Source: BTRG01 sp036986275 (GTDB taxonomy: Bacteria; Pseudomonadota; Gammaproteobacteria; Acidiferrobacterales; SZUA-150). Taken from it: 10,581 nucleotides of DNA. The notes under the pieces were generated by a model that made no database searches, was not told where the DNA came from, and worked only from the letters and a program-made list of their open reading frames with translations. The position numbers and the translations under genes are program-made. This document shows positions 1-6,115 of the stretch, piece after piece. How positions within the stretch are numbered: the stretch's first letter is position 1; the number at the start of each line of letters is the position of its first letter. The DNA lies in NCBI GenBank assembly GCA_036986275.1, contig BTRG01000071.1, positions 1 through 10,581 of the forward strand, in the 5' to 3' direction.

Positions 1-1
1 C

Positions 2-574
2 CTAGAAGTCATTTTCCACCATGCCACGAAAGCCGACGGCAGCAGCCAGACCTGCCAGCACCAGTCCCGTCAATATCAGTACCGGTCCAATATAGGCGAC
101 CGGGCCGGCCATCAGGCTGACGGCCCAGGGAAACTCCAGGGCTACAGACAGGTACAACAGGCCGGAATGCATCACGGTACCGACGATAAAAACCCAACTG
201 ATAAGTTGTTTAAGATTTCTGTGTATGGCCAGGAAGCACAGCAGGAGTCCGACGGCAATATTCAGCAAGGCCTCGAGGTTACCGTGCGCATGGGGACCGC
301 CCTTGATCGCATCAATGGGGACTTGCGCATTCAGGCGCGCCGAGATCGCCAATATCGCCTGCGTATTGGTCCTGGCGATGTTATCCGCGGTCATGGGTTC
401 AAGATCCATTTCAAAACCGTCCTGGGCGACCTGCTGTAATATGCCGACGGCCTTTTGTTTGCTGGCCTCGGCAGTACCGACATCCGGGAAGTGATTGATA
501 ATCATAACAGGGCCCAATGCCGCGCAGAATGCGAGATATAAAAAGCCAAATACGATATTCTTTTTTCCAATCAT
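2..574 (-). CDS. Four-helix inner-membrane protein of unknown function
   Basis: I do not recognise the family. The 190-residue product has four hydrophobic segments, at about residues 7-27, 99-118, 124-145 and 153-182. They are separated by one large loop (about 28-98) with a mixed, probably helical composition and the polar stretch GGPHAHGN (92-99) just before helix 2. By the positive-inside rule (K4, K5 at the N-terminus) the big loop is probably periplasmic. A His sits in helix 3 (H136). The ATG at 572-574 is well supported: GGAGG lies at 584-588 on the minus strand, 9 nt upstream. The stop is at 2-4, so the gene is complete although it touches the window edge. No partner gene is visible. 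The sequence shows a membrane protein; any function would be a guess. Confidence 0.72.
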   Translation of the reverse strand: MIGKKNIVFGFLYLAFCAALGPVMIINHFPDVGTAEASKQKAVGILQQVAQDGFEMDLEPMTADNIARTNTQAILAISARLNAQVPIDAIKGGPHAHGNLEALLNIAVGLLLCFLAIHRNLKQLISWVFIVGTVMHSGLLYLSVALEFPWAVSLMAGPVAYIGPVLILTGLVLAGLAAAVGFRGMVENDF

Positions 575-1277
575 GGAAGGATACCTCCAGATTTAGTTCT
601 TTTAAAAATTGCGGACTATCATGCCACTTTATTGCGAACATCTCGACAATATCTCGACGCTCGCAAGTCATCACGGGATGAGCAGGAAATTCTACTGCCT
701 TGCAAACACAAATATCGAGTGGTCACGATAGCGCTGATAATCAGTTCATGCTGACTGTTGGGTAAGTGGAGTGGATAAATTCACAAGCCCGAGCCGGAAG
801 GGGATATGAAATATAGCTGTTTATAAAAGCTGACCGGTCACCCCAAAAAAATGGAACGCCGCTGGTTCAATATATTGACCGCGCACGGCATCTTGTCCTT
901 CAACTGTCTGAGCTGGTGATGTTGACCGTCTTCCAGGTTTCCCAGAGTCAGATTGACGCTCGAGGTGTTACTTGGGGTGGTGGTCCACCTAGGGCCAGAG
1001 ACCATACAGGGCACCGTTGTCCGTCTCAGTATGTCTCATCAGAAGATACATTTAGTATTAGCCAATACCGATATTAATCTCTCTTTATTATGGAAAATTA
1101 CCAAGTAATGGCATAGCATGGTTATGATCTGCAACTGAGTTTTGATGCTATCACAGCAAAACTGCAAAACTTGGGTCAAAGCACAGTTTCCGTTATTATC
1201 AGAAATAATTGTGATTTGGCCCCGATTGTTCTTCCCAAACAACTGATTAACCGCCAGCAGGCCAAAGGAGGAGGAAG
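575..1277. other. Gene-poor, relatively AT-rich intergenic stretch
   Basis: I find no recognisable gene in these roughly 700 bases. Open frames on both strands are short, lack ribosome binding sites and show no family motif. By eye the region is richer in A/T than the flanking genes, especially 1040-1240. It holds two copies of ATCTCGAC at 640-647 and 651-658 (11 bp apart), a perfect 10-bp palindrome TGACCGGTCA at 831-840, and GGTGGTCCACC (979-989), a 5-bp inverted repeat around one base. A promoter-like sequence lies at 1171-1199. The minus-strand frame across about 840-1000 has coding-like codons for roughly 55 residues but resembles nothing I know. It could be a gene remnant or simply regulatory DNA. 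Confidence 0.5.
1171..1199 (+). promoter_or_regulatory. Candidate sigma-70 promoter upstream of small ORF and metallopeptidase
   Basis: TTGGGT (1171-1176) and TATTAT (1194-1199) are separated by exactly 17 bp. The -10 matches five of six consensus bases and the -35 only three of six. Transcription would start near 1206 and reach the small ORF after about 70 nt. The AT-rich setting makes chance matches fairly likely. Confidence 0.35.
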
Positions 1278-1406
1278 ATGTATATATTGCGTGCGTATGC
1301 ACGGGCGTGCCCAGCAACTCAAGCAGCGGGTGGGCCTAATTCTCGCCCTCCGGGATCTACGCAGACGCCAGGATTTTCTGGTCACTTTGCAAGGTTTTGC
1401 TTGTGA
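1278..1406 (+). CDS. Possible 42-residue leader ORF before the metallopeptidase
   Basis: This short frame is preceded by AAGGAGG at 1265-1271, a full complement to the 16S rRNA tail, 6 nt before the ATG. It is the best ribosome binding site in the window. The product begins MYILRAYARACPA and ends HFARFCL. It is Gly/Pro/Ser-rich in the middle and has no recognisable domain or clear signal peptide. Its TGA at 1404-1406 overlaps a GTG at 1403-1405 that is in frame with the metallopeptidase, giving the GTGA arrangement typical of translational coupling. It could be a regulatory leader peptide or a small protein. It could also be accidental, with the strong site originally serving a start that has since shifted. 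The site is seen directly; translation is inferred. Confidence 0.35.
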   Translation: MYILRAYARACPATQAAGGPNSRPPGSTQTPGFSGHFARFCL

Positions 1407-1456
1407 CAGCGTTAATGAGTTTCCCGCACTTCAGTCATTTTCTTTGTGGGGCAAGC

Positions 1457-4336
1457 ATGCGGGTGCATCAAAAATCGTGGTCAACGAATCACGATTCGAG
1501 TCATTTTTTACGATTCGTTTTAGTTGCAATCTTATTGGTGGTAATGCCGCTGATGAACGTGGCGCTGGCGAACGGGGACGTGATCACTGGAACGATTTAC
1601 GGGGTCTGGGGGGACCCACCACCAGCAACCGGGCAGGCGCCCAAGCAGCGGTTTTTCCTCGTTGATGAGCGCGGCAAATCGATATCCCTCATGGTCGATG
1701 AAAAGCTTGTTAGATCTGAGGGCGGTATCCGTGCCCTTAATGGGAGACGGGTGTCGATTAAGGGTCGTTGGTCGGCCAAGGCGGCAGGCCGCCAAACAAT
1801 GACTTTTGAGGTGCAGTCAATTAAAGTTGAACCGCGGGAAAACGGAACAGTCGCCCCGCAGAGGCAATTTGCCCTGACCGGCTCACAGCCATGGGTCACG
1901 ATTCTGTGTCGATTTTTGGAGTCGCCCTCCGTGACTCCGCACCCGATCCCCTGGTTTGACACCTTGATGGGCGCCACCAATCCCGGCATGAATCACTACT
2001 GGCAGGAACTCTCCTACAACAATATCAATCTTAGTGGCAGTACCGTTGTGGGCTGGTACGACCTCCCTCAAAGTAAAACGTATTATCTCCCTGGCGGTGA
2101 TATTGATGGTTACTGGGGGCGGGCGGCGGAAGATTGTTCCGCCGCGGCCGACGCTGGTGTCAACTTTCCAAACTTCATCGGTATCAACTTCATGTTCAAC
2201 GAAGGTATCGGTTGCTGTGCTTGGGGCGGCACGACCTACATTACTGCGGACGGCGGCGGCGTTTACAGTGCGACCTGGATGCCGCCCTGGGGCTACGAGG
2301 CCCACGGGGTATTGACCCAGGAGATGGGTCACGGATTTGGGCTTCCGCATTCCTCCGGGCCATACTTGACGCCCTACGATTCACTTTGGGACCCTATGAG
2401 TAAAGGCATTGGGAGTTGTACTACACCCGATCCGGACTACGGTTGTATCGGCGTGCACACGATTTCGTATCACAAGGATTCCATGGCCTGGATTCCGGGG
2501 GTCCGCAAATTGGACATCCCATCAGGCACCCAGACCATCGACATCGAGCGGCTGGGACAACCTACCAATGGCACGGATTACCTGATGGCGCAGATTCCGA
2601 TCGGGGGCTCGGCCACCAATTTCTACACTGTTGAAGCGCGGCGAACGGCGGGTGGTTATGATGCCAACATCCCAGGGGGTGCGATAATCATCCATATGGT
2701 GGATACCACCCTGAGTGACCGCAATGCCCAGGTGGTGGATGCGACCAATGACAGCGACCCCAACGATGCCGGAGCCATGTGGACTGTCGGCGAGACCTTC
2801 ACGGACGCCGTGAATGGCATCTCTGTTACCGTGAATACCGACACCGGTACCGGTTTTAATGTAACGATCACTGCGAATTTCGGCCCCAAGGACATTGTGA
2901 TCCAGAATATGAGTACATCGAATGCTTCACCGGCCCCCGGTGATTCGGTGACGGTGAGCTATAACGTGGTCAACCAGGGCACGGACACGGTGACGGCGAG
3001 TTATCGCGAAGATGTGTATTTGTCGACGAACACGGTGCTGGATGGATCGGATGTGGCTCTAGGGTCGAGCCACGACCATGCAACTGATTTGGTGGGTAGT
3101 GGTGGCAGTCATGCAGGGAGCGTGGCGGTGACGATTCCATTGGCCACAGCCGGAGGAGCTTACTATCTTCTGGTGCAGGGCGATGCCGGGAGTGCGGTGG
3201 CCGAGAACAACGAGTCGAATAACGTGGCATCCGTGCAGATTACGGTTAATTCCGGCCCCAAGGATATCGTGATCCAGAATGAAAGTGCCTCGAACACGTC
3301 TCCGGCCCCCAATGATTCGGTGACGGCGAGCTATAACGTGGTCAACCAGGGCACGGACACGGTGACGGCGAGTTACCGGGAGGATGTGTATTTGTCGACG
3401 GATGCGGTACTGGACGGATCGGATGTGTTGCTAGGATCGAGTTCCATTCACACGACTGATTTGGCGGGTAGCGGCGGCAGTGTTCCCGGGAGCGTGGCGG
3501 TGACGATTCCATCGGCCACGGCAGCAGGCACACACTATCTCCTGGTGCAGGGCGATGCCGGGAGTGCGGTGGCCGAGAGCAACGAGTCGAATAACGTGGC
3601 ATCCGTGCAGATCACGGTCACGGGCTTCAAGGACATCGTGATCCAGAATGTAAGTGCCTCGAACACGTCTCCGGCCCCCGGCGATCCGGTGACGGCGAGC
3701 TATAACGTGGTCAACCAGGGCACGGATACGGTGATGGCGAGTTACCGCGAAGATGTGTATTTGTCGACGAACACGGTGCTGGACGGATCAGATGTGTTGC
3801 TAGGGTCGAGCTCCGTTCACACGACTGATTTGGCGGGTAGTGGCGGCAGTGCTCCCGGGAGCGTGGCGGTGACGATTCCATCGGCCACGGCAGCAGGCAC
3901 ACACTATCTCCTGGTGCAGGGCGATGCCGGGAGTGCGGTGGCCGAGAGCAACGAGTCGAATAACGTGGCATCCGTCATTATCAATGACCTTACTGGAGGT
4001 GGCGGTGGAGGCGGTAGCAGCAGCAAAGGTCCATGTTTTATCGCGACGGCGGCTTATGGAAGTTACCTTGCTCCGGAAGTGAAAGTACTTAGGGCCTTCA
4101 GAGACAAGTACCTTTTAGGTAACGCTATAGGGGAGTCACTGGTGGAATTTTATTATGATGTCTCACCTCCAATGGCAGACTATATATCGGAACGGGAGCC
4201 CTTGAGAACTGTAACGAGGTGGTTATTAACGCCTGTTATTTATGGGATCAAATATCCTGGAGGCGTTGTCATTGTACTGGTGGGTTTTATATTGCTCTCA
4301 GTTGGAGCAAGGAAATCCAGGCATGTTCAGCGGTAG
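1457..4336 (+). CDS. Exported M6/M11-type metallopeptidase with three CARDB repeats and CFI-box C-terminus
   Basis: From the ATG at 1457 the product has 959 residues. A basic N-region, a hydrophobic core (about 17-34) and Ala-Leu-Ala before N39 form a Sec signal peptide. Residues 39-125 are a small, probably OB-like, beta domain. Residues 140-475 are the peptidase: Q288-E289-x-x-H292-x-x-G-x-x-H298 with a WDPM Met-turn at M314. E289 should be the general base; Q288 replaces the first histidine of HExxH. The segment around 'FYTVEARR' and 'IPGG' (about 415-432) resembles the end of M6 peptidase domains. Three CARDB repeats follow (476-599, 600-722, 723-843), then a seven-Gly/three-Ser linker (847-856), CFIATAAYGS at 860-869 (CFI-box-CTERM type), a transmembrane segment (about 936-950) and a basic tail. 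Earlier in-frame starts exist at TTG 1397, GTG 1403 and ATG 1415; I chose 1457 because it gives the best signal peptide. It probably degrades or binds extracellular protein while membrane-tethered. The substrate is unknown. Confidence 0.82.
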   Translation: MRVHQKSWSTNHDSSHFLRFVLVAILLVVMPLMNVALANGDVITGTIYGVWGDPPPATGQAPKQRFFLVDERGKSISLMVDEKLVRSEGGIRALNGRRVSIKGRWSAKAAGRQTMTFEVQSIKVEPRENGTVAPQRQFALTGSQPWVTILCRFLESPSVTPHPIPWFDTLMGATNPGMNHYWQELSYNNINLSGSTVVGWYDLPQSKTYYLPGGDIDGYWGRAAEDCSAAADAGVNFPNFIGINFMFNEGIGCCAWGGTTYITADGGGVYSATWMPPWGYEAHGVLTQEMGHGFGLPHSSGPYLTPYDSLWDPMSKGIGSCTTPDPDYGCIGVHTISYHKDSMAWIPGVRKLDIPSGTQTIDIERLGQPTNGTDYLMAQIPIGGSATNFYTVEARRTAGGYDANIPGGAIIIHMVDTTLSDRNAQVVDATNDSDPNDAGAMWTVGETFTDAVNGISVTVNTDTGTGFNVTITANFGPKDIVIQNMSTSNASPAPGDSVTVSYNVVNQGTDTVTASYREDVYLSTNTVLDGSDVALGSSHDHATDLVGSGGSHAGSVAVTIPLATAGGAYYLLVQGDAGSAVAENNESNNVASVQITVNSGPKDIVIQNESASNTSPAPNDSVTASYNVVNQGTDTVTASYREDVYLSTDAVLDGSDVLLGSSSIHTTDLAGSGGSVPGSVAVTIPSATAAGTHYLLVQGDAGSAVAESNESNNVASVQITVTGFKDIVIQNVSASNTSPAPGDPVTASYNVVNQGTDTVMASYREDVYLSTNTVLDGSDVLLGSSSVHTTDLAGSGGSAPGSVAVTIPSATAAGTHYLLVQGDAGSAVAESNESNNVASVIINDLTGGGGGGGSSSKGPCFIATAAYGSYLAPEVKVLRAFRDKYLLGNAIGESLVEFYYDVSPPMADYISEREPLRTVTRWLLTPVIYGIKYPGGVVIVLVGFILLSVGARKSRHVQR
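2882..3988 (+). repeat. Three in-frame CARDB-coding repeats (372, 369 and about 366 bp)
   Basis: Copies begin at 2882, 3254 and 3623. Each starts with (G)PKDIVIQN or FKDIVIQN and ends with NESNNVASV. Copies 2 and 3 are identical over 123 nt (3484-3606 and 3853-3975). Copies 1 and 3 share a 38-nt identical patch (3005-3042 and 3746-3783) where copy 2 differs at several bases. CARDB domains are adhesion-like beta-sandwiches found in bacterial extracellular proteins. The DNA-level identity implies recent duplication or ongoing gene conversion, and copy number may vary between strains. Confidence 0.92.
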
Positions 4337-4539
4337 TGATTATTATTAGCTTGGCCACTGCATCTGAATAAATTCTCTCTACCTTCAAATGAATCCGGGG
4401 TGGGTAGGGCAAGATTATGTTTCAAGCGGCACGGTTTGGATTATGATTCTGAGCCGATAATAATATCTCGAGTTTTACTGGTGGCTCGGCAGTGATTTTA
4501 TTGGATGGGGAAATGCAGGCAATCGCAAACCCTATAAAT

Positions 4540-4615
4540 TGGCTCCCCGGGACGGACTCGAACCGCCGACAAGGTGATTAACAGTCACCCGCTCTACCAA
4601 CTGAGCTACCGGGGA
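4540..4615 (-). tRNA. tRNA-Asn(GTT), with encoded CCA
   Basis: Read on the minus strand, the acceptor stem TCCCCGG (4609-4615) pairs fully with CCGGGGA (4544-4550). It is followed by discriminator G and an encoded CCA (4540-4542). The D arm is GCTC-AGTTGGTA-GAGC. The anticodon arm GGTGA-CTGTTAA-TCACC places anticodon GTT at 4580-4582, which reads AAC/AAT codons for asparagine. The T arm has the standard TTCGAGT loop with one G-U pair in its stem. All arms are intact, so the gene should be functional. It is convergent with the metallopeptidase and lies just after the pseudopilin gene. tRNA 3' ends are common integration targets, but I see no duplicated 3' end in the window. Confidence 0.97.
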
Positions 4616-4626
4616 AGAGGGCGCGT

Positions 4627-4655
4627 ATGGTACTGGCGCCTCCCCAAGGGGTCAA
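4627..4655 (-). promoter_or_regulatory. Promoter of tRNA-Asn
   Basis: On the minus strand TTGACC (4650-4655) and TACCAT (4627-4632) are 17 bp apart. The expected start near 4620 leaves a leader of about 5 nt before the mature tRNA. The bases just after the -10 read ACGCGC, a G/C-rich discriminator of the kind known from stringently controlled stable-RNA promoters. Its spacing and position relative to an intact tRNA make this the best supported promoter in the window. Confidence 0.6.
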
Positions 4656-4673
4656 GCCGTGAATATGCGGCTT
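4654..4673 (-). terminator. Hairpin over the pseudopilin stop codon, possible weak terminator
   Basis: AAGCCG (4654-4659) and CGGCTT (4668-4673) form a perfect 6-bp stem with an 8-nt loop. The structure begins inside the TAA of the pseudopilin gene and its far arm overlaps the -35 box of the tRNA promoter. No T-run follows on the minus strand, so intrinsic termination is doubtful. It may mark the mRNA 3' end. Confidence 0.3.
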
Positions 4674-5277
4674 AAGTAGGGCAATCCGGCAGCGATTTGC
4701 CGTCGGACTTCTTATCCGAGGTGCGTACCCGTCCGCTGCGGAAGATGATCACGGTGCGGGCCTGTTCCGGTCCCGCCGGTCCGCAAATCGTGAATGTGCC
4801 GACTTTATTGGCGTGGCCGTCTTCGAGGAAGCTAAGGTAATAATTGGTGCCCAGCGATCCCCTCCAGCGAGTGCTGTAGCTGTCGGCCATGGAAGGTTCG
4901 ACGGTGATGACGTCTTCCCCGGGATCCACGTAGCGATTGTTATTGGGATCAGCAAAAACTATCCAGCCATCTTCCCAGCGATCGCTGCGCCCACAATCCA
5001 GACCATCGGGTGTTTGGCAGACGGTGACGCGCTCGCCCCGTTTAATGGACTCACTGCGGGCCATGTGCAGGCTGGCTATCAGTTTATTGGTCTCCACGGT
5101 GATGCGCGTTTTCTCCACCAAGCCCAGGACCGAAAAGGACAAGGTGCTGATGGTGGCGGCAATACTTAAAGTACTCAGCAATTCCATGATGGTGAAACCA
5201 CCACAATTGCTGAGACAAGGGGCCCGTGCACGCGCACGGCAGGCGCCACTGGCCTGCAAGAATCCATTCCTGTTCAT
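4672..5277 (-). CDS. GspH/FimT-type minor pseudopilin
   Basis: The 201-residue product carries a type III (prepilin) signal: G27 followed by FTIMELL, with the conserved Glu at mature position +5 (E32), then a hydrophobic helix (about 33-54). Prepilin peptidase should cut after G27. The globular part fits the GspH/FimT family: C87...C95, W101, GWIVF at 104-108 with the acidic, Asn-rich stretch after it, and C165 near the end of the beta domain. Such proteins are minor components at the tip of type IV pili or type II secretion pseudopili in the inner membrane and periplasm. The ATG at 5275-5277 has GGGAG about 8 nt upstream. A GTG at 5317-5319, with AGGA upstream, would add 14 residues. The 27-residue leader is long and rich in Ala, Arg and Cys. 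No other pilus or secretion gene is in the window, so which machine it serves is unknown. Confidence 0.87.
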   Translation of the reverse strand: MNRNGFLQASGACRARARAPCLSNCGGFTIMELLSTLSIAATISTLSFSVLGLVEKTRITVETNKLIASLHMARSESIKRGERVTVCQTPDGLDCGRSDRWEDGWIVFADPNNNRYVDPGEDVITVEPSMADSYSTRWRGSLGTNYYLSFLEDGHANKVGTFTICGPAGPEQARTVIIFRSGRVRTSDKKSDGKSLPDCPT

Positions 5278-5290
5278 GCTCACTCTCCCT

Positions 5291-5314
5291 GTTAAGCCTT
5301 GGGTTAAGCCTTGT
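5291..5314 (-). repeat. 12-bp tandem duplication at the pseudopilin start region
   Basis: GTTAAGCCTTGG (5291-5302) is followed directly by GTTAAGCCTTGT (5303-5314), an 11/12 match. It lies between the two possible starts of the pseudopilin, and on the minus strand it would encode QGLT twice if the upstream GTG were used. It is probably a small slippage duplication. Its position leaves the intended start slightly uncertain. Confidence 0.6.
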
Positions 5315-5344
5315 TGCACTCAGTCTTCCTGACCGGGCACTCAG

Positions 5345-5363
5345 GACATCTTCACCAGATGTC
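5345..5363 (-). promoter_or_regulatory. Stem-loop in the pseudopilin 5' leader
   Basis: GACATC (5345-5350) and GATGTC (5358-5363) form a 6-bp perfect stem with a 7-nt loop. If the promoter at 5371-5398 is real, this hairpin would sit at the extreme 5' end of the mRNA, where such structures can slow decay. It could instead be a protein-binding inverted repeat. No T-run follows on either strand, so it is not an obvious terminator. Confidence 0.35.
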
Positions 5364-5370
5364 ATTCGCT

Positions 5371-5398
5371 ATTATTTCAAATTAACCGGGACTTGCAA
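5371..5398 (-). promoter_or_regulatory. Candidate promoter of the pseudopilin gene
   Basis: On the minus strand TTGCAA (5393-5398) and AATAAT (5371-5376) are 16 bp apart. The -10 matches five of six consensus bases and the -35 four of six. The expected start near 5364 gives an 87-nt leader. The intergenic region is A/T-rich, so a chance match cannot be excluded. Confidence 0.35.
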
Positions 5399-5419
5399 GC
5401 TATTATTGCATGAAGATAA

Positions 5420-6115
5420 TTATTGAAACCAGCTGGAGCTGTTACTGGAGGCAGGTTGATCCGTGGTGAAGAGTACCAGGATATTCAATCGTCCTTCGAA
5501 GAGGGTACTTAACCTCAGGTGGCCGGGCAGGGCTGTGGCCTTCAGAAGCAGGGCTGCTGGCACCAGGGTCTCAAGCTTGAGTTTGTCAGAGGGGTAATCG
5601 ATGGCGAGGCTGACTTTCATGGGAAAATAGCCATCCAGAAAGCGACGCATATAGGGACCGCCGCGCCATTCATAGTTTTTTGTCAAGTCGTTGTATTGCA
5701 ATGAATATGTTTCACTGACGATGCATACGATTGCGTCCTTTTTCAGATCTTCCAGCTGTACGCTATCGTTTTCTACCCATGCCTTGCCGATGTGTTCGGT
5801 GCGCACGATATCCAGGCCACGTACGCCGCCTTTGCGAAAGACGATTTCCAGGGCGGAGACCTGTCCAAGATTGTAATGACATTGTTTGTTGCCGACCCAG
5901 CCCGTCGTCAGGGAATCATTATTAATCGTAATGTGAGTGGAATGGTGATGCGGGGCCTTTTTGGGTGGTCGCGTCAGAAAATGGAGCTCACCTTCGTTGA
6001 TGTCAATGACGCCAAAATCGGCATCCATTGAATCGGCATGACCAGCCAAGGGAAATAACATAAACAGATAACAGAGCATTCTTGTGAGTTGTTGCGATGC
6101 TCTGTTTCTGTTCAC
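5420..6115 (-). CDS. Secreted or periplasmic protein of unknown function
   Basis: I do not recognise this 231-residue protein. It begins with a plausible Sec signal peptide: basic residues to R12, hydrophobic core LCYLFMLFPLAG, and cleavage after A27 (Gly-His-Ala before Asp28). The mature part is beta-rich in appearance. It has a three-His run at 56-58, two cysteines (C79, C131) that could form a disulfide, and an alternating hydrophobic C-terminal third ending in a Ser-rich tail. There is no membrane segment after the signal. The GTG start (6113-6115) overlaps the aminotransferase stop by 4 nt (GTGA), so the gene is probably translated by coupling as the second gene of that operon. An internal ATG at 6077-6079 would shorten the signal peptide and has a poorer upstream sequence. 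Pairing with a cytoplasmic aminotransferase gives no functional hint. Confidence 0.75.
   Translation of the reverse strand: MNRNRASQQLTRMLCYLFMLFPLAGHADSMDADFGVIDINEGELHFLTRPPKKAPHHHSTHITINNDSLTTGWVGNKQCHYNLGQVSALEIVFRKGGVRGLDIVRTEHIGKAWVENDSVQLEDLKKDAIVCIVSETYSLQYNDLTKNYEWRGGPYMRRFLDGYFPMKVSLAIDYPSDKLKLETLVPAALLLKATALPGHLRLSTLFEGRLNILVLFTTDQPASSNSSSWFQ

Noticed and set aside
1171..1665. Plus-strand open frame of 164 codons overlapping the metallopeptidase start
   Set aside because: It runs through the signal peptide and first domain of the peptidase in another frame, has no ribosome binding site and shows no motif.
2970..3971. Three similar 86-codon minus-strand frames (2970, 3342, 3711)
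   Set aside because: They are antisense images of the three CARDB repeats and resemble each other only because the repeats do.
2882..3988. Tandem repeats as a possible CRISPR array
   Set aside because: Units are about 370 bp, in frame, and encode a known protein domain; there are no short repeats with unique spacers.
4451..4487. GAGCC/GGCTC inverted repeat as a terminator for the metallopeptidase or tRNA
   Set aside because: Only 5 strong pairs around a 27-nt loop, with no T-run on either strand.
5275..6115. Shared MNRN start of the pseudopilin and the secreted unknown as a duplicated leader
   Set aside because: Similarity stops after four residues and the codons differ, so chance is enough.
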